DNA from: CBDTTM01 sp965363355
Lineage (GTDB): Bacteria; Bacillota; Negativicutes; Selenomonadales; Selenomonadaceae
NCBI GenBank assembly: GCA_965363355.1
Contig: CBDTTM010000036.1
Span: 1-16,961, forward strand
Direction: 5' to 3'
DNA: 16,961 nucleotides
Positions 7,801-14,135 of the stretch are shown here, piece by piece. The position numbers and the translations under genes were made by a program. Every line of letters begins with the position of its first letter. The first letter of the stretch is position 1. The notes under the pieces are model-generated. The model did not search any database, was not told the origin of the DNA, and saw nothing but the letters and a program-made list of their open reading frames with translations.

Positions 7801-8586
7801 TTTATTCCGGTATTTCCAGGTACAAACTGTGAATATGATTCGGCCCGTGCTTTTGAAAGAGCGGGTGCACTCGCTACAACTTGCATCGTACGTAATTTGA
7901 CACCGCATGCCGTAGAAGAATCGGTCAAAGCAATTGTAAAAGGCATCAAGGAATCGCAGATCATCATGCTTCCAGGTGGTTTCAGCGGCGGGGATGAACC
8001 AGATGGTTCTGGTAAATTCATCGCAGCCATGTTCCGTAATCCACGCATAAAGGAAGCGGTCATGGAGCTTCTTAAAAATCGTGATGGGCTTATGCTTGGT
8101 ATCTGCAATGGTTTTCAGGCACTGATTAAGCTTGGCCTCGTTCCTTATGGCGAAATTACAGATCTTACAGTTGATACGCCGACGCTTACGCACAATCAGA
8201 TTGGCAGGCACGTATCTTGCATGGTGGATACAAGGGTTGTCTCGAACTTATCCCCTTGGTTCAATAATGTCAAAGTCGGCGATGTGCATACGATTGCCGT
8301 ATCACACGGTGAAGGTCGCTTCGTAGCTTCCCCGGAAATCATTGCCAAACTTAGGATTCGTGGACAAATTGCTACGCAATATGTCGACAAGATGGCAAAT
8401 CCTTCACTTAATATTCCTTTCAATCCGAATGGATCGATTGATGCTATTGAAGGGATTACAAGCCCGGACGGAAGAGTCCTTGGTAAGATGGGGCACTCCG
8501 AACGCATCGGAGATCAGATTTCAATCAATGTTCCTGGACAAAAAGACCAGCAAATCTTTGAAGCCGGAGTTCATTATTACAAATAA
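4810..8586 (+). CDS. purL: Phosphoribosylformylglycinamidine synthase, single-chain PurL with glutaminase domain
   Basis: Catalyses the ATP- and glutamine-dependent conversion of FGAR to FGAM in de novo purine synthesis. The chain of about 1258 aa joins a PurS-like N-terminus, a linker, two AIR-synthase-type halves and a C-terminal class I glutamine amidotransferase, so separate PurS and PurQ are not needed. Visible motifs: DTYWSDHCRHTTF from residue 220, the substrate signature NETHNHPTEIEPFGG from 324, and in the glutaminase MLGICNGFQ with the nucleophile Cys1099 plus His1229 and Glu1231 (GHSER). I prefer the ATG at 4810 (MTVRRIFVEKRQGFF), which matches the family N-terminus. The frame can open at ATG 4798, but GGAGG (4793-4797) directly abuts it, whereas 4810 lies 12 nt downstream. 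No other pur gene is in the window. A terminator follows the stop. Confidence 0.97.
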   Translation: MTVRRIFVEKRQGFFDIPAQALCADLRESFGLTDLRTVRIIQRYDIEGMSDDEYEQARGIVFSEPTVDVVYDETLPQFPNSRAFAVEYLPGQYDQRADSAAQCVQLLTQKERPVIVAARVIVLVGSIDENVFGKIKEYCINAVECREASLEKPQTLNLTAELPEDVEVLTGFIEKTEEELQAFMDDRGFAMSLEDLKFCQGYFRDTEKRDPTITEIRVIDTYWSDHCRHTTFTTAIDFVDIEQGYFSQPFEEAYNRYLEDRKEVYGAKERDITLMDMAVIGMKQLRKLGKLEDLDKSDEINACSIVVNADINGTEEEWLVMFKNETHNHPTEIEPFGGAATCLGGAIRDPLSGRSYVYQAMRVTGAADPRKKVSETMAGKLPQKKITLGAAAGYSSYGNQIGLATGQVNEVYHDGFVAKRMEIGAVIAAAPKCNVVREVPQTGDLIILVGGRTGRDGCGGATGSSKEHTQESLSSCGAEVQKGNAPTERKIQRLFRNPEVSRMIKRCNDFGAGGVAVAIGELTDGLCIELDQVQKKYDGLDGTELAISESQERMAVVVAKKDAEAFIKFADEENLEATQVAIVTKDRRLCMKWRNQAIVSLSRDFLDTNGVKQHVNVKINQPDEKNRYMHQLPAAVKRSGSDVETAWLENLKDLNVCSQKGLAERFDSTIGGNTVLMPFGGSNQMTPAEGMVAKLPVKDGLTTTATAMTYGFNPHMMEWSPFHGAVYAVVEAAAKMVALGGRFDKIRLTFQEYFESLGKDSEKWGKPFIALLGALRAQHEFGIPAIGGKDSMSGTFEDISVPPSLIAFAVDVMNAGNAVSPEFKLVGNKVYAVPAPRDIYDLPEFDRLKQNFSRISELITAKKVFSAQSVRVGGIAAAITKMCIGNGIGFSFTKSMQPQELFAPEYGMILLEVSAETDVSKILAKTGYFELGKTVDLPNIVCGKAVISIAKAQKAYTSSLEKIFPTQTRENTKPTSLVPYTQGNKITAASSYAKPRIFIPVFPGTNCEYDSARAFERAGALATTCIVRNLTPHAVEESVKAIVKGIKESQIIMLPGGFSGGDEPDGSGKFIAAMFRNPRIKEAVMELLKNRDGLMLGICNGFQALIKLGLVPYGEITDLTVDTPTLTHNQIGRHVSCMVDTRVVSNLSPWFNNVKVGDVHTIAVSHGEGRFVASPEIIAKLRIRGQIATQYVDKMANPSLNIPFNPNGSIDAIEGITSPDGRVLGKMGHSERIGDQISINVPGQKDQQIFEAGVHYYK

Positions 8587-8595
8587 AAATTACCG

Positions 8596-8636
8596 AAAAA
8601 AGACTCAGCTGGCATAGTCGCCTGGCTGAGTCTTTT
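8596..8636 (+). terminator. Intrinsic terminator after purL
   Basis: AGACTCAGC (8601-8609) pairs with its complement at 8625-8633, extended by AAA/TTT and with an inner GGC/GCC, then ends in TTTT. It starts about 10 bp past the purL stop. The A run upstream could let it act weakly in reverse. Confidence 0.88.
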
Positions 8637-8668
8637 GCTTCGTTTAAGATGCTTGACGGTGTTTTGGT

Positions 8669-8697
8669 TTGAAAAATAAGGCAAAATATGATAAAAT
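8669..8697 (+). promoter_or_regulatory. Promoter of the tRNA-Val unit
   Basis: TTGAAA (8669-8674), a 17-bp spacer and TAAAAT (8692-8697). The start would be near 8704, 17 nt before the mature tRNA. An upstream TTGACG near 8653 lacks a matching -10. Confidence 0.7.
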
Positions 8698-8720
8698 AGC
8701 AAGATGAATAAAAAAGAGAT

Positions 8721-8797
8721 GGGGCTATAGCTCAGTTGGTTAGAGTGCTTCGTTCACATCGAAGATGTCACAGGTTCGAATCCTGTTATCCCCACCA
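8721..8797 (+). tRNA. tRNA-Val (anticodon CAC), CCA encoded
   Basis: A 77-nt cloverleaf: acceptor GGGGCTA, D stem GCTC/GAGT, anticodon stem CTTCG/CGAAG with loop TTCACAT (anticodon CAC, reads GUG), variable loop ATGTC, T arm ACAGG-TTCGAAT-CCTGT, 3' acceptor strand TATCCCC, then discriminator A and an encoded CCA. The acceptor stem has a C5-U68 mismatch and the D stem closes with a G10-U25 wobble; otherwise it is regular. It stands alone between its own promoter and terminator, not in a cluster. Confidence 0.95.
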
Positions 8798-8804
8798 TGA
8801 AAAT

Positions 8805-8835
8805 AAAGCCCCGCGTTTTAGGCGCGGGGCTTTTT
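8805..8835 (+). terminator. Intrinsic terminator after tRNA-Val
   Basis: GCCCCGCG (8808-8815) pairs perfectly with CGCGGGGC (8823-8830) around a 7-nt loop, followed by TTTTT. It begins about 8 bp after the tRNA CCA end. Confidence 0.93.
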
Positions 8836-8908
8836 GTTGATAATAGCCAAAGGTTGGTTTGGATAGGGAAAACTTCCGTTTGATTTTAAGGAAATGAAGG
8901 GGTTTTTT

Positions 8909-9451
8909 ATGGAAAATATAGGTGAGAAAATAAAGAGGCTGCGCGTGCAAAAAAATCTTACACAAGAGGAACTGGCGGACCGATGTGAGCTGTCAAAAGG
9001 GTTTATCTCTCAGGTCGAAAGAGAATTGACATCGCCATCTATTGCGACGCTCGTTGATATTCTTGAATGCTTGGGTTCGAGTTTGCGGGAGTTTTTTGCT
9101 GGACGGCAGGAGGAAAAGGTCGTTTTTAAAGTGACCGATGTCTTTGAAAAAGAAAATCCAGAGCTTGGGCAAAAAATTAAATGGCTTATCCCCAATGCCC
9201 AAAAAAATGCGATGGAACCAATCCATTTTGCCCTGCAAGCTGGTGGGCGTACAGATTTAGAGCTTCCTCATGAAGGTGAAGAATTTGGTTTTGTTTTAAG
9301 TGGAACTGTTTTTTTGCACATAGGTCATGACAGCTATAAAGTGCAAAAAGGAGAAAGCTTTTATTTTACGCCGGACGCAGAGCATTATATAGAAAACACG
9401 GGAAAATACGCGGCTACTGTATTGTGGGTGGCGACGCCGCCGACTTTTTAA
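8909..9451 (+). CDS. XRE-family regulator with C-terminal cupin domain
   Basis: A cytosolic DNA-binding protein of 180 aa. Residues 1-60 form a classic XRE/Cro helix-turn-helix (IKRLRVQKNLTQEELADRCELSKGFISQVERELTSPSIATLVDILECLGSSLREFF). After a linker, residues of about 105-175 form a cupin_2 barrel (LPHEGEEFGFVLSGTVFLHIG... GESFYFTPDAEHYIENTG), the expected small-ligand sensor. Members of this family (PuuR-like and related) often control polyamine, amino-acid or sugar genes, usually next to them. Here no transporter or enzyme is adjacent, so the target is unknown. I chose the ATG at 8909: AGGGG lies 6 nt before it, while the earlier in-frame ATG at 8894 has its purine-rich site too close. 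Its last 4 bp overlap the end of the convergent alarmone synthetase gene, with no terminator between. Confidence 0.93.
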   Translation: MENIGEKIKRLRVQKNLTQEELADRCELSKGFISQVERELTSPSIATLVDILECLGSSLREFFAGRQEEKVVFKVTDVFEKENPELGQKIKWLIPNAQKNAMEPIHFALQAGGRTDLELPHEGEEFGFVLSGTVFLHIGHDSYKVQKGESFYFTPDAEHYIENTGKYAATVLWVATPPTF

Positions 9452-10263
9452 CCGAGAAAAAACAAAGTTGAAAGAAAGCTTAGTTCCGCTAGTTTTGTAT
9501 TGATGAAGTGTTCGCAAATAACAGACCCGACGAAAAAGAGCAAAGCTGCACCGGCAGCCCAGCCAGAGTTGGGGAATTCGGTGAGGAATTTCTTGAATAG
9601 GCTCGGTTGGGGCATTTTTAAGCTCGGTAAGGCTGAAAGTGCTGGACGCAATGCGGGAAGCGCAGGCTTTTTGAGCGTGTCGCGCAGCGCTTTGAATTCG
9701 TTGTCGGCACATTCGAGCAAGCCGGCAATTCGGCTGAACCGGCGGCGCACTTCAGCTGAAGTCCCCGCGGGATTCTTGTATTCAAGATCGTGCTCAATTT
9801 CAGCCCAAGCGTGCTGGAGTACAGAGCGGATTTGGATTTCGACATTACAATATTCTGTTCCGTTGGGATGAATACCGTTATTATCGATCGGAACCTTGAC
9901 GATCAAATGCAGCGAGGCATAGCCAAATTGGTCGGGAGCGAGCTGGGCTCTTTTGTCAATGGAGTTTTCTTCGTCAACGGTGAAATGGCCGCGAATGAAC
10001 GAGGCGATTTCGTCGATTTCATCCTCATAATAGGTAATGATGCGAAGTCCGCATAGATCGGTGATGTCTTGAAGCATTTTGTATTTGCCATTGGATTTGC
10101 GGATTTTTCCAGCTAAACTCTTGACGTTTTTTGCGCGCCCTTGGATGGAGTGAATGTGTAGATCCTCGTTTTGCAGGAGCAGTGATAATATATTTTGAAA
10201 CTGGCTGGTTATGGTTTGATATGACAGCAAGCTTTCCTTGTATTGCGTAATTAAATTGGACAT
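9448..10263 (-). CDS. Small alarmone synthetase (RelA/SpoT synthetase domain) with hydrophobic C-terminal tail
   Basis: A 271-aa protein with a single RelA/SpoT nucleotidyltransferase domain (about residues 20-195) and no hydrolase, TGS or ACT domain; it should make (p)ppGpp from ATP and GDP/GTP. Motifs seen: GRAKNVKSLAGKI (Arg43, Lys45, Lys48, Ser49, Lys53), DITDLCGLRI with the metal-binding Asp69, the substrate loop GYASLHLIVKV (Tyr115), and VEIQIRSVLQHAWAEIEHDLEYK (Glu142, Gln144, Arg146, His151, Glu155, His158). After a Pro/Ala-rich linker (about 199-221) come two hydrophobic stretches (about 234-252 and 259-271) that may be membrane segments. Usual small synthetases (YjbM/RelQ, YwaC/RelP) are soluble and about 210-230 aa. 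ATG follows AAAGGA by 9 nt. It is transcribed away from the DUF2156 gene and toward the XRE gene, whose stop it overlaps. Confidence 0.92.
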   Translation of the reverse strand: MSNLITQYKESLLSYQTITSQFQNILSLLLQNEDLHIHSIQGRAKNVKSLAGKIRKSNGKYKMLQDITDLCGLRIITYYEDEIDEIASFIRGHFTVDEENSIDKRAQLAPDQFGYASLHLIVKVPIDNNGIHPNGTEYCNVEIQIRSVLQHAWAEIEHDLEYKNPAGTSAEVRRRFSRIAGLLECADNEFKALRDTLKKPALPALRPALSALPSLKMPQPSLFKKFLTEFPNSGWAAGAALLFFVGSVICEHFINTKLAELSFLSTLFFLG

Positions 10264-10314
10264 GTATTCAAATCCTTTCTTTGTTTTACTGCTTACAGAT
10301 TACAATAATTTTAT

Positions 10315-10339
10315 GAATATTTTCTGATAAAAAATATTC
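10315..10339. repeat. Perfect palindrome over the alarmone synthetase promoter
   Basis: GAATATTTT (10315-10323) and AAAATATTC (10331-10339) are exact inverted 9-bp arms around 7 bp. It overlaps the proposed -10 and start site of the leftward gene, which is where a repressor operator would sit. No T tract makes it a terminator. AT-richness raises the chance of coincidence. Confidence 0.4.
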
Positions 10340-10359
10340 TGAATTTAAAGAAAAATCAA
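10331..10359 (-). promoter_or_regulatory. Candidate promoter of the alarmone synthetase gene
   Basis: On the minus strand, TTGATT (10359-10354), a 17-bp spacer and TATTTT (10336-10331), giving a start near 10324. The -10 sits inside the palindrome at 10315-10339. The region is very AT-rich, so this is a modest call. Confidence 0.4.
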
Positions 10360-10383
10360 ATCCGATAAATTTGATAAGGATTC

Positions 10384-10412
10384 TTGCTCTTACGCATAAT
10401 TGTTGTTATAAT
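10384..10412 (+). promoter_or_regulatory. Promoter of the DUF2156 gene
   Basis: TTGCTC (10384-10389), a 17-bp spacer and a consensus TATAAT (10407-10412). Start near 10419, about 25-45 nt before the possible initiation codons. Confidence 0.75.
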
Positions 10413-10442
10413 AAGTAGGCAATAGCGGAGAATCACTATTGT

Positions 10443-11360
10443 TTGATTAGGAGCGTGATTGCCATTAATTTTCAGCAGTTAGAAAAGGAAGACAAGCCAG
10501 TATTGGATAAATTCTTCCGTGGACGATATTATGAGAATTCCCATTTTAATTTTACGAACATCTTTATGTGGAGACAAGCTTACCAGATCATGTGGTGCAT
10601 ACAAGATGATGTGCTTTATATGAAGGCAAGTTGGGATGGGGAAGAGTTTGCCTTGCAGCCATTTGGCCCGGCCGAGAAAATGCAAGCGGCGATAAAAGTT
10701 TGGCTGGATTATTTTGCTGAACAGAAAAAAGAATTCTATCTTGTTGGTATGGATGCGGCCATGGCCGAAGAGTTCAAAAAGTATCCGGCAGAGTTCATCG
10801 TCGAAGGAAATCACGATGATTTTGATTATGTGTATCAAAGCGATGATTTGATTCACCTAGCCGGAAGAAAGTTTCATTCTAAGAAGAACCATTTAAACAG
10901 TTTCCGCAAGAGTTATCCTGAAGCGCAATATTTGCCGATTACCGAAGAAATCATCACGCAGTGTAAGCTGACGATCAATGGTTGGTATAAAAAACACAGC
11001 CAAGAGACTCCTGATGATCCTTTTATTGGAGCAGAACGTGATGCCATCATTGAAGTGCTCAACAATTTTTCCGAACTGGATTTAAAGGGCGGAGCTATTT
11101 TACTTGGTAAACGAGTCGTTGCGTTTACTTTTGGTGAACAGCTCAATGACGACACAGCAGTCATTCATGTGGAAAAGGCAGATCCTGAAGTTCGAGGAGC
11201 TTATCCTGCAATCAACCAGGCGTTTGTCGAAGATGCATGGTCTTCAATGGAATTTATTAATCGTGAAGAGGACATGGGCATTGAAGGTTTGCGTAAAGCC
11301 AAGGAAAGTTATCGTCCAGTTAAAATGATCGAAAAATACAGTGCTCGTCTAAAACATTGA
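10443..11360 (+). CDS. DUF2156 protein (phosphatidylglycerol lysyltransferase C-terminal-like, GNAT fold)
   Basis: A full-length DUF2156/LPG-synthase-C-like protein, up to 305 aa and soluble, without the membrane domain of MprF. Typical features are FTNIFMWRQAYQ near the N-terminus, the RKFHSKKNHLNSFRK stretch in the middle, LGKRVVAFTFGEQL, and the closing FINREEDMGIEGLRKAKESYRPVKMIEKY. The fold is two linked GNAT-like halves, so an acyl- or aminoacyl-transfer role is expected, but free-standing bacterial members have no firmly assigned substrate. The start is uncertain. The frame opens with TTG at 10443 (GGAG 12 nt upstream). A better site, TAGGAG at 10448-10453, lies just before GTG 10455 (too close) and 10 nt before ATT 10464, which is where homologues would begin (INFQQLEKED). 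The gene stands alone between a promoter and a terminator. Confidence 0.88.
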   Translation: MIRSVIAINFQQLEKEDKPVLDKFFRGRYYENSHFNFTNIFMWRQAYQIMWCIQDDVLYMKASWDGEEFALQPFGPAEKMQAAIKVWLDYFAEQKKEFYLVGMDAAMAEEFKKYPAEFIVEGNHDDFDYVYQSDDLIHLAGRKFHSKKNHLNSFRKSYPEAQYLPITEEIITQCKLTINGWYKKHSQETPDDPFIGAERDAIIEVLNNFSELDLKGGAILLGKRVVAFTFGEQLNDDTAVIHVEKADPEVRGAYPAINQAFVEDAWSSMEFINREEDMGIEGLRKAKESYRPVKMIEKYSARLKH

Positions 11361-11374
11361 ATATAGGCTGAAGG

Positions 11375-11413
11375 AAAATCCCGGCAAAGCGAAGCGGCCT
11401 TGCCGGGATTTTT
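11375..11413 (+). terminator. Intrinsic terminator after the DUF2156 gene
   Basis: AAATCCCGGCAA (11376-11387) pairs perfectly with its complement at 11400-11411 around a 12-nt loop; the T run continues to 11413. It begins 15 bp after the stop. Confidence 0.92.
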
Positions 11414-11438
11414 CTGTAAAAGAGGTAAAAATTTCTGG

Positions 11439-11467
11439 TTGGCAATATGAAAACGTTAGGATATAAT
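11439..11467 (+). promoter_or_regulatory. Promoter of the DUF1934-argS operon
   Basis: TTGGCA (11439-11444), a 17-bp spacer and a consensus TATAAT (11462-11467). Start near 11474, giving a leader of about 25 nt, too short for a T-box ahead of argS. Confidence 0.8.
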
Positions 11468-11498
11468 AGTCTATAGTGCATTTTTAAGGAGCAAGAGA

Positions 11499-11942
11499 AT
11501 GAATAAGGTAATTGTCACCGTCGAAGGCAGCCAGCGGGATGCCGAAGGTGAGGAAAACAAGATTAAGATGGTGGCCGATGGTCAGCATTATTGCCGAAAT
11601 GGGAAAGATTATATTTTATATGAAGACAATGAACTTAGCGTGGACAGCAAAACTTCCACGCTTTTAAAGATTGGGAAGGATTCGCTTATTTTGCTGCGCC
11701 ATGGAGCAGTGGAGCAGGAACAGTATTTTAGTGCGGGAAAAGATGATGAAAGCATATATCGGACTCCCTATGGAACACTGAATGTGTCGATTAAAACCAA
11801 GAAAATAGATATCAACTATGAATCCCCATTTGGAACCATTGATATAGAGTATGCTTTGTCGATCAATGGAAAATGGCAAAGTGATAATGGTCTGCATATT
11901 TCGGTATGTGAGGCACAAACGGAAACTAATAAATTGGATTGA
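11499..11942 (+). CDS. DUF1934 family beta-barrel protein (YwiB-like)
   Basis: A small cytosolic protein of 147 aa with a strongly beta-rich, lipocalin/calycin-like pattern, usual length for DUF1934. Seen are VIVTVEGSQRDAEGEENKI at the N-terminus, KDYILYEDNELS, the turn RTPYGTLNVSIKTKKIDINYESPFGTIDIEYAL and a closing HISVCEAQ strand. The biochemical role of the family is not established. The Bacillus member ywiB also lies directly upstream of argS; the same order here, with 20 bp between the genes, supports both the assignment and a shared transcript. The ATG follows AAGGAG at good spacing. No signal peptide or membrane segment. Confidence 0.88.
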   Translation: MNKVIVTVEGSQRDAEGEENKIKMVADGQHYCRNGKDYILYEDNELSVDSKTSTLLKIGKDSLILLRHGAVEQEQYFSAGKDDESIYRTPYGTLNVSIKTKKIDINYESPFGTIDIEYALSINGKWQSDNGLHISVCEAQTETNKLD

Positions 11943-11962
11943 CTTAGGAGGAACGGTTCGTT

Positions 11963-13618
11963 TTGGATATTAAAGAGGTATTGACGAAAGCCATTGTCAA
12001 AGCTGCTGAGCAGGCAATGGCAGAAGGTGTTTTCAAAGGAGAACATTTGCCGGAAGTTGTTTTGGAAGTGCCACCGCAAAAAGAGTTTGGTGATTTTGCT
12101 ACGAATTTTGCGATGAAAGCAGCAAAAGATTTCCATATGAGTCCTAGAAAGATTGCCGAAGAGCTTGCGGCTCGAATCGAAGGAGCTTGGCTGCAGAAAA
12201 CGGAGATTGCTGGACCGGGTTTCCTTAATTTTTATTTGCAAGAAGATGTCATTTATGATGAACTGGCCAAAATCATTGCGGCAGGAGATTCTTATGGCAA
12301 TATAAAAAAAGAACAGGCCCCTAAAATCCAAGTGGAATATGTAAGTGCAAATCCGACTGGGCCATTGCATGTTGGCCATGGCCGCGGTGCTGCTGCGGGC
12401 AGTGCTTTGGTCAATCTGCTTCGCGCTGCAGGATATGATGTAGAAAGCGAGTATTATATCAACGATGCTGGTAATCAGATTGATAATCTAGCAGCTTCGG
12501 TCAACGCTCGTTATTTGGAATTGCTCGGCGAAACAGCGGATTTTCCTGAAAATGGATATCATGGACATGATATCATCGATACGGCAAATCGTATCATAAA
12601 AAAATCTGGCGATAAATATCTAAAGATGGATGCGACGGAGCGTTTGGAGATTTTCAAAAAAGTGGCTTTGCAAGAAAAGCTAGAGGCGCTTAAAGAAGAT
12701 TTGGCAGCTTTCAATGTGCAGCATGATATTTGGTTCAGTGAGCGGACGCTTCACCCACAGGCGGTGAAAGACGCTTGTGAAGTGTTGCAAAAAAATGGAT
12801 ATATTTATGAAAAAGACGGAGCTTTATGGCTCAAATCTACGGATTATGGTGATGATAAAGATCGTGTCGTCATCCGTGACAATGGCGTTCCTACGTATTT
12901 AGCAGCGGACATTGCCTATCACCGCAATAAGTTTGAACGCGGATTTGACAAGGTCATCAATATTTGGGGAGCGGATCATCACGGCTACATTTGCCGAGTA
13001 AAGGCTGCGGTCAGCGCAATGGGCTATGATGCAGAAAATCTTGAAGTCATGCTCTTACAGATGGTAAGTCTTTACCGTAACGGCGAACTCGTCAAGATGT
13101 CAAAGCGTACAGGTCAGAGTGTGACGCTTGCTGAACTCATCGAGGAAGTCGGCACCGACGCAGCGCGGTACTTTTTTATCATGAGATCCTTAGACAGCCA
13201 GCTTGATTTTGATTTGGACTTGGCAAAATCAAAATCGAACGAAAATCCGGTGTATTATATTCAGTATGCCCATGCTCGCATTTGCAGTATTTTCCGCCAG
13301 GCGGAAGAATCCGGTTTGAAAGCATCCGCAGCACCGAAGTTATCGCTGTTGACCGATGAAACAGAAATAGACTTGATCAAAAAAATGGCATCGTACCTTG
13401 AGGAAATCGAATATGCAGCTAAGGAACGCGCACCGCAGCGCATTGCTCGCTATGTGCATGAACTGGCTAGTGATTTCCATAGCTTTTATAACAAATGCCG
13501 TATCATGGGTGTCGATGAAGATTTGGCGCAGGCAAGACTCGCTTTGGTTGGAGCAGTCGCTAGCACTATTCGCCATGCACTTGGCATTTTGGGCGTAAGT
13601 GCACCTAACAAAATGTAA
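11963..13618 (+). CDS. argS: Arginyl-tRNA synthetase
   Basis: Class I aminoacyl-tRNA synthetase that charges tRNA-Arg with arginine in the cytosol; 551 aa, normal for the family. Order: N-terminal Add-1 domain (about 1-110, VVLEVPPQKEFGDFATNFAM is typical), the HIGH signature as HVGH at residues 136-139 in SANPTGPLHVGHGRG, the catalytic Rossmann core with NIWGADHHGY, a KMSK motif at 378-381 (LVKMSKRTGQ), and a C-terminal DALR anticodon-binding domain. The start codon is TTG, 11 nt after GGAGG; no ATG is nearby in frame until residue 19, and family alignment from memory supports MDIKEVL as the N-terminus. It is the second gene behind the promoter at 11439-11467 and has no T-box. Confidence 0.97.
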   Translation: MDIKEVLTKAIVKAAEQAMAEGVFKGEHLPEVVLEVPPQKEFGDFATNFAMKAAKDFHMSPRKIAEELAARIEGAWLQKTEIAGPGFLNFYLQEDVIYDELAKIIAAGDSYGNIKKEQAPKIQVEYVSANPTGPLHVGHGRGAAAGSALVNLLRAAGYDVESEYYINDAGNQIDNLAASVNARYLELLGETADFPENGYHGHDIIDTANRIIKKSGDKYLKMDATERLEIFKKVALQEKLEALKEDLAAFNVQHDIWFSERTLHPQAVKDACEVLQKNGYIYEKDGALWLKSTDYGDDKDRVVIRDNGVPTYLAADIAYHRNKFERGFDKVINIWGADHHGYICRVKAAVSAMGYDAENLEVMLLQMVSLYRNGELVKMSKRTGQSVTLAELIEEVGTDAARYFFIMRSLDSQLDFDLDLAKSKSNENPVYYIQYAHARICSIFRQAEESGLKASAAPKLSLLTDETEIDLIKKMASYLEEIEYAAKERAPQRIARYVHELASDFHSFYNKCRIMGVDEDLAQARLALVGAVASTIRHALGILGVSAPNKM

Positions 13619-13671
13619 AAAATGAGAGTTCATTTTATTATAAATTATATGAGTTGAAGGGAGTTTTTATA

Positions 13672-14010
13672 TTGGATTTTTTAAATAGTTCGGAAGTCGA
13701 TGTAGCGTATTATACGTTGTCACAAAAAGGGGAGGTCATGTATTATAAGGATCTCGTCATGGAAGTCATAGACAAAAAACAAAAACCAGTGCAGTCTTTG
13801 TCGGGGGCAATCGCAGAAGTATACACGTTGATCAATATGGACAGCCGTTTCCAGCACACCGGTAAAAGCATGTGGGGCCTTACCGAATGGAATCCGCCAG
13901 AAGTGAAACGTTCGCATGCAACGACTGCAACGAAAACAGCTGCGGCAAAACCAAAACCAACGAATCGTCGCCGGGAAAAATTGCTCGAAGGTATCCAAGA
14001 AGAAATCTGA
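13672..14010 (+). CDS. rpoE: RNA polymerase delta subunit-like protein (HARE-HTH domain), short basic tail
   Basis: A protein of 112 aa made almost entirely of a HARE-HTH winged-helix domain (residues 3-76), the fold of the N-terminal half of Gram-positive RpoE/delta. The typical pattern is present: YYTLSQKGEVMYYKDLVMEVI, then IAEVYTLINMDSRFQHTGKSMWGLTEW. Delta binds RNA polymerase and speeds recycling and promoter selectivity. In Bacillus delta is about 173 aa with a long, very acidic C-terminus. Here the tail (77-112) is short and basic, with KPKPTNRRREK, so the nucleic-acid-mimicking role seems absent. I chose TTG 13672, 8 nt after AAGGGAG; the longer frame opens at TTG 13654, which overlaps the ribosome site region. 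Position between argS and pyrG supports the assignment, since rpoE-pyrG is a conserved pair. Confidence 0.85.
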   Translation: MDFLNSSEVDVAYYTLSQKGEVMYYKDLVMEVIDKKQKPVQSLSGAIAEVYTLINMDSRFQHTGKSMWGLTEWNPPEVKRSHATTATKTAAAKPKPTNRRREKLLEGIQEEI

Positions 14011-14029
14011 TCTCGGGCATAAAATAATC

Positions 14030-14058
14030 TTGACTTGATCGGTTAAAAGAGGTACAAT
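14030..14058 (+). promoter_or_regulatory. Promoter of pyrG
   Basis: TTGACT (14030-14035), a 17-bp spacer and TACAAT (14053-14058). Start near 14065, leaving a leader of about 70 nt. The initial transcribed bases are not a GGG run and no terminator hairpin precedes pyrG, so the Bacillus-type CTP attenuation by G reiteration is not seen. Confidence 0.8.
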
Positions 14059-14135
14059 ATCCGACATGTGTGTTTGTCAGGAATGATCGGCAGTGGTTTA
14101 GGCAGCACCAAGGATAATTATAGGAGGATTTTCAC

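Noticed and set aside
8909..10263. Toxin-antitoxin pair formed by the XRE regulator and the alarmone synthetase
   Set aside because: Toxic alarmone synthetases exist, but here the genes converge rather than form an operon, and the XRE protein carries a cupin sensor domain typical of metabolic regulators.
14059..14135. CTP-sensing attenuator by G reiteration in the pyrG leader
   Set aside because: The predicted start lacks the required GGG run and there is no terminator hairpin between promoter and gene.
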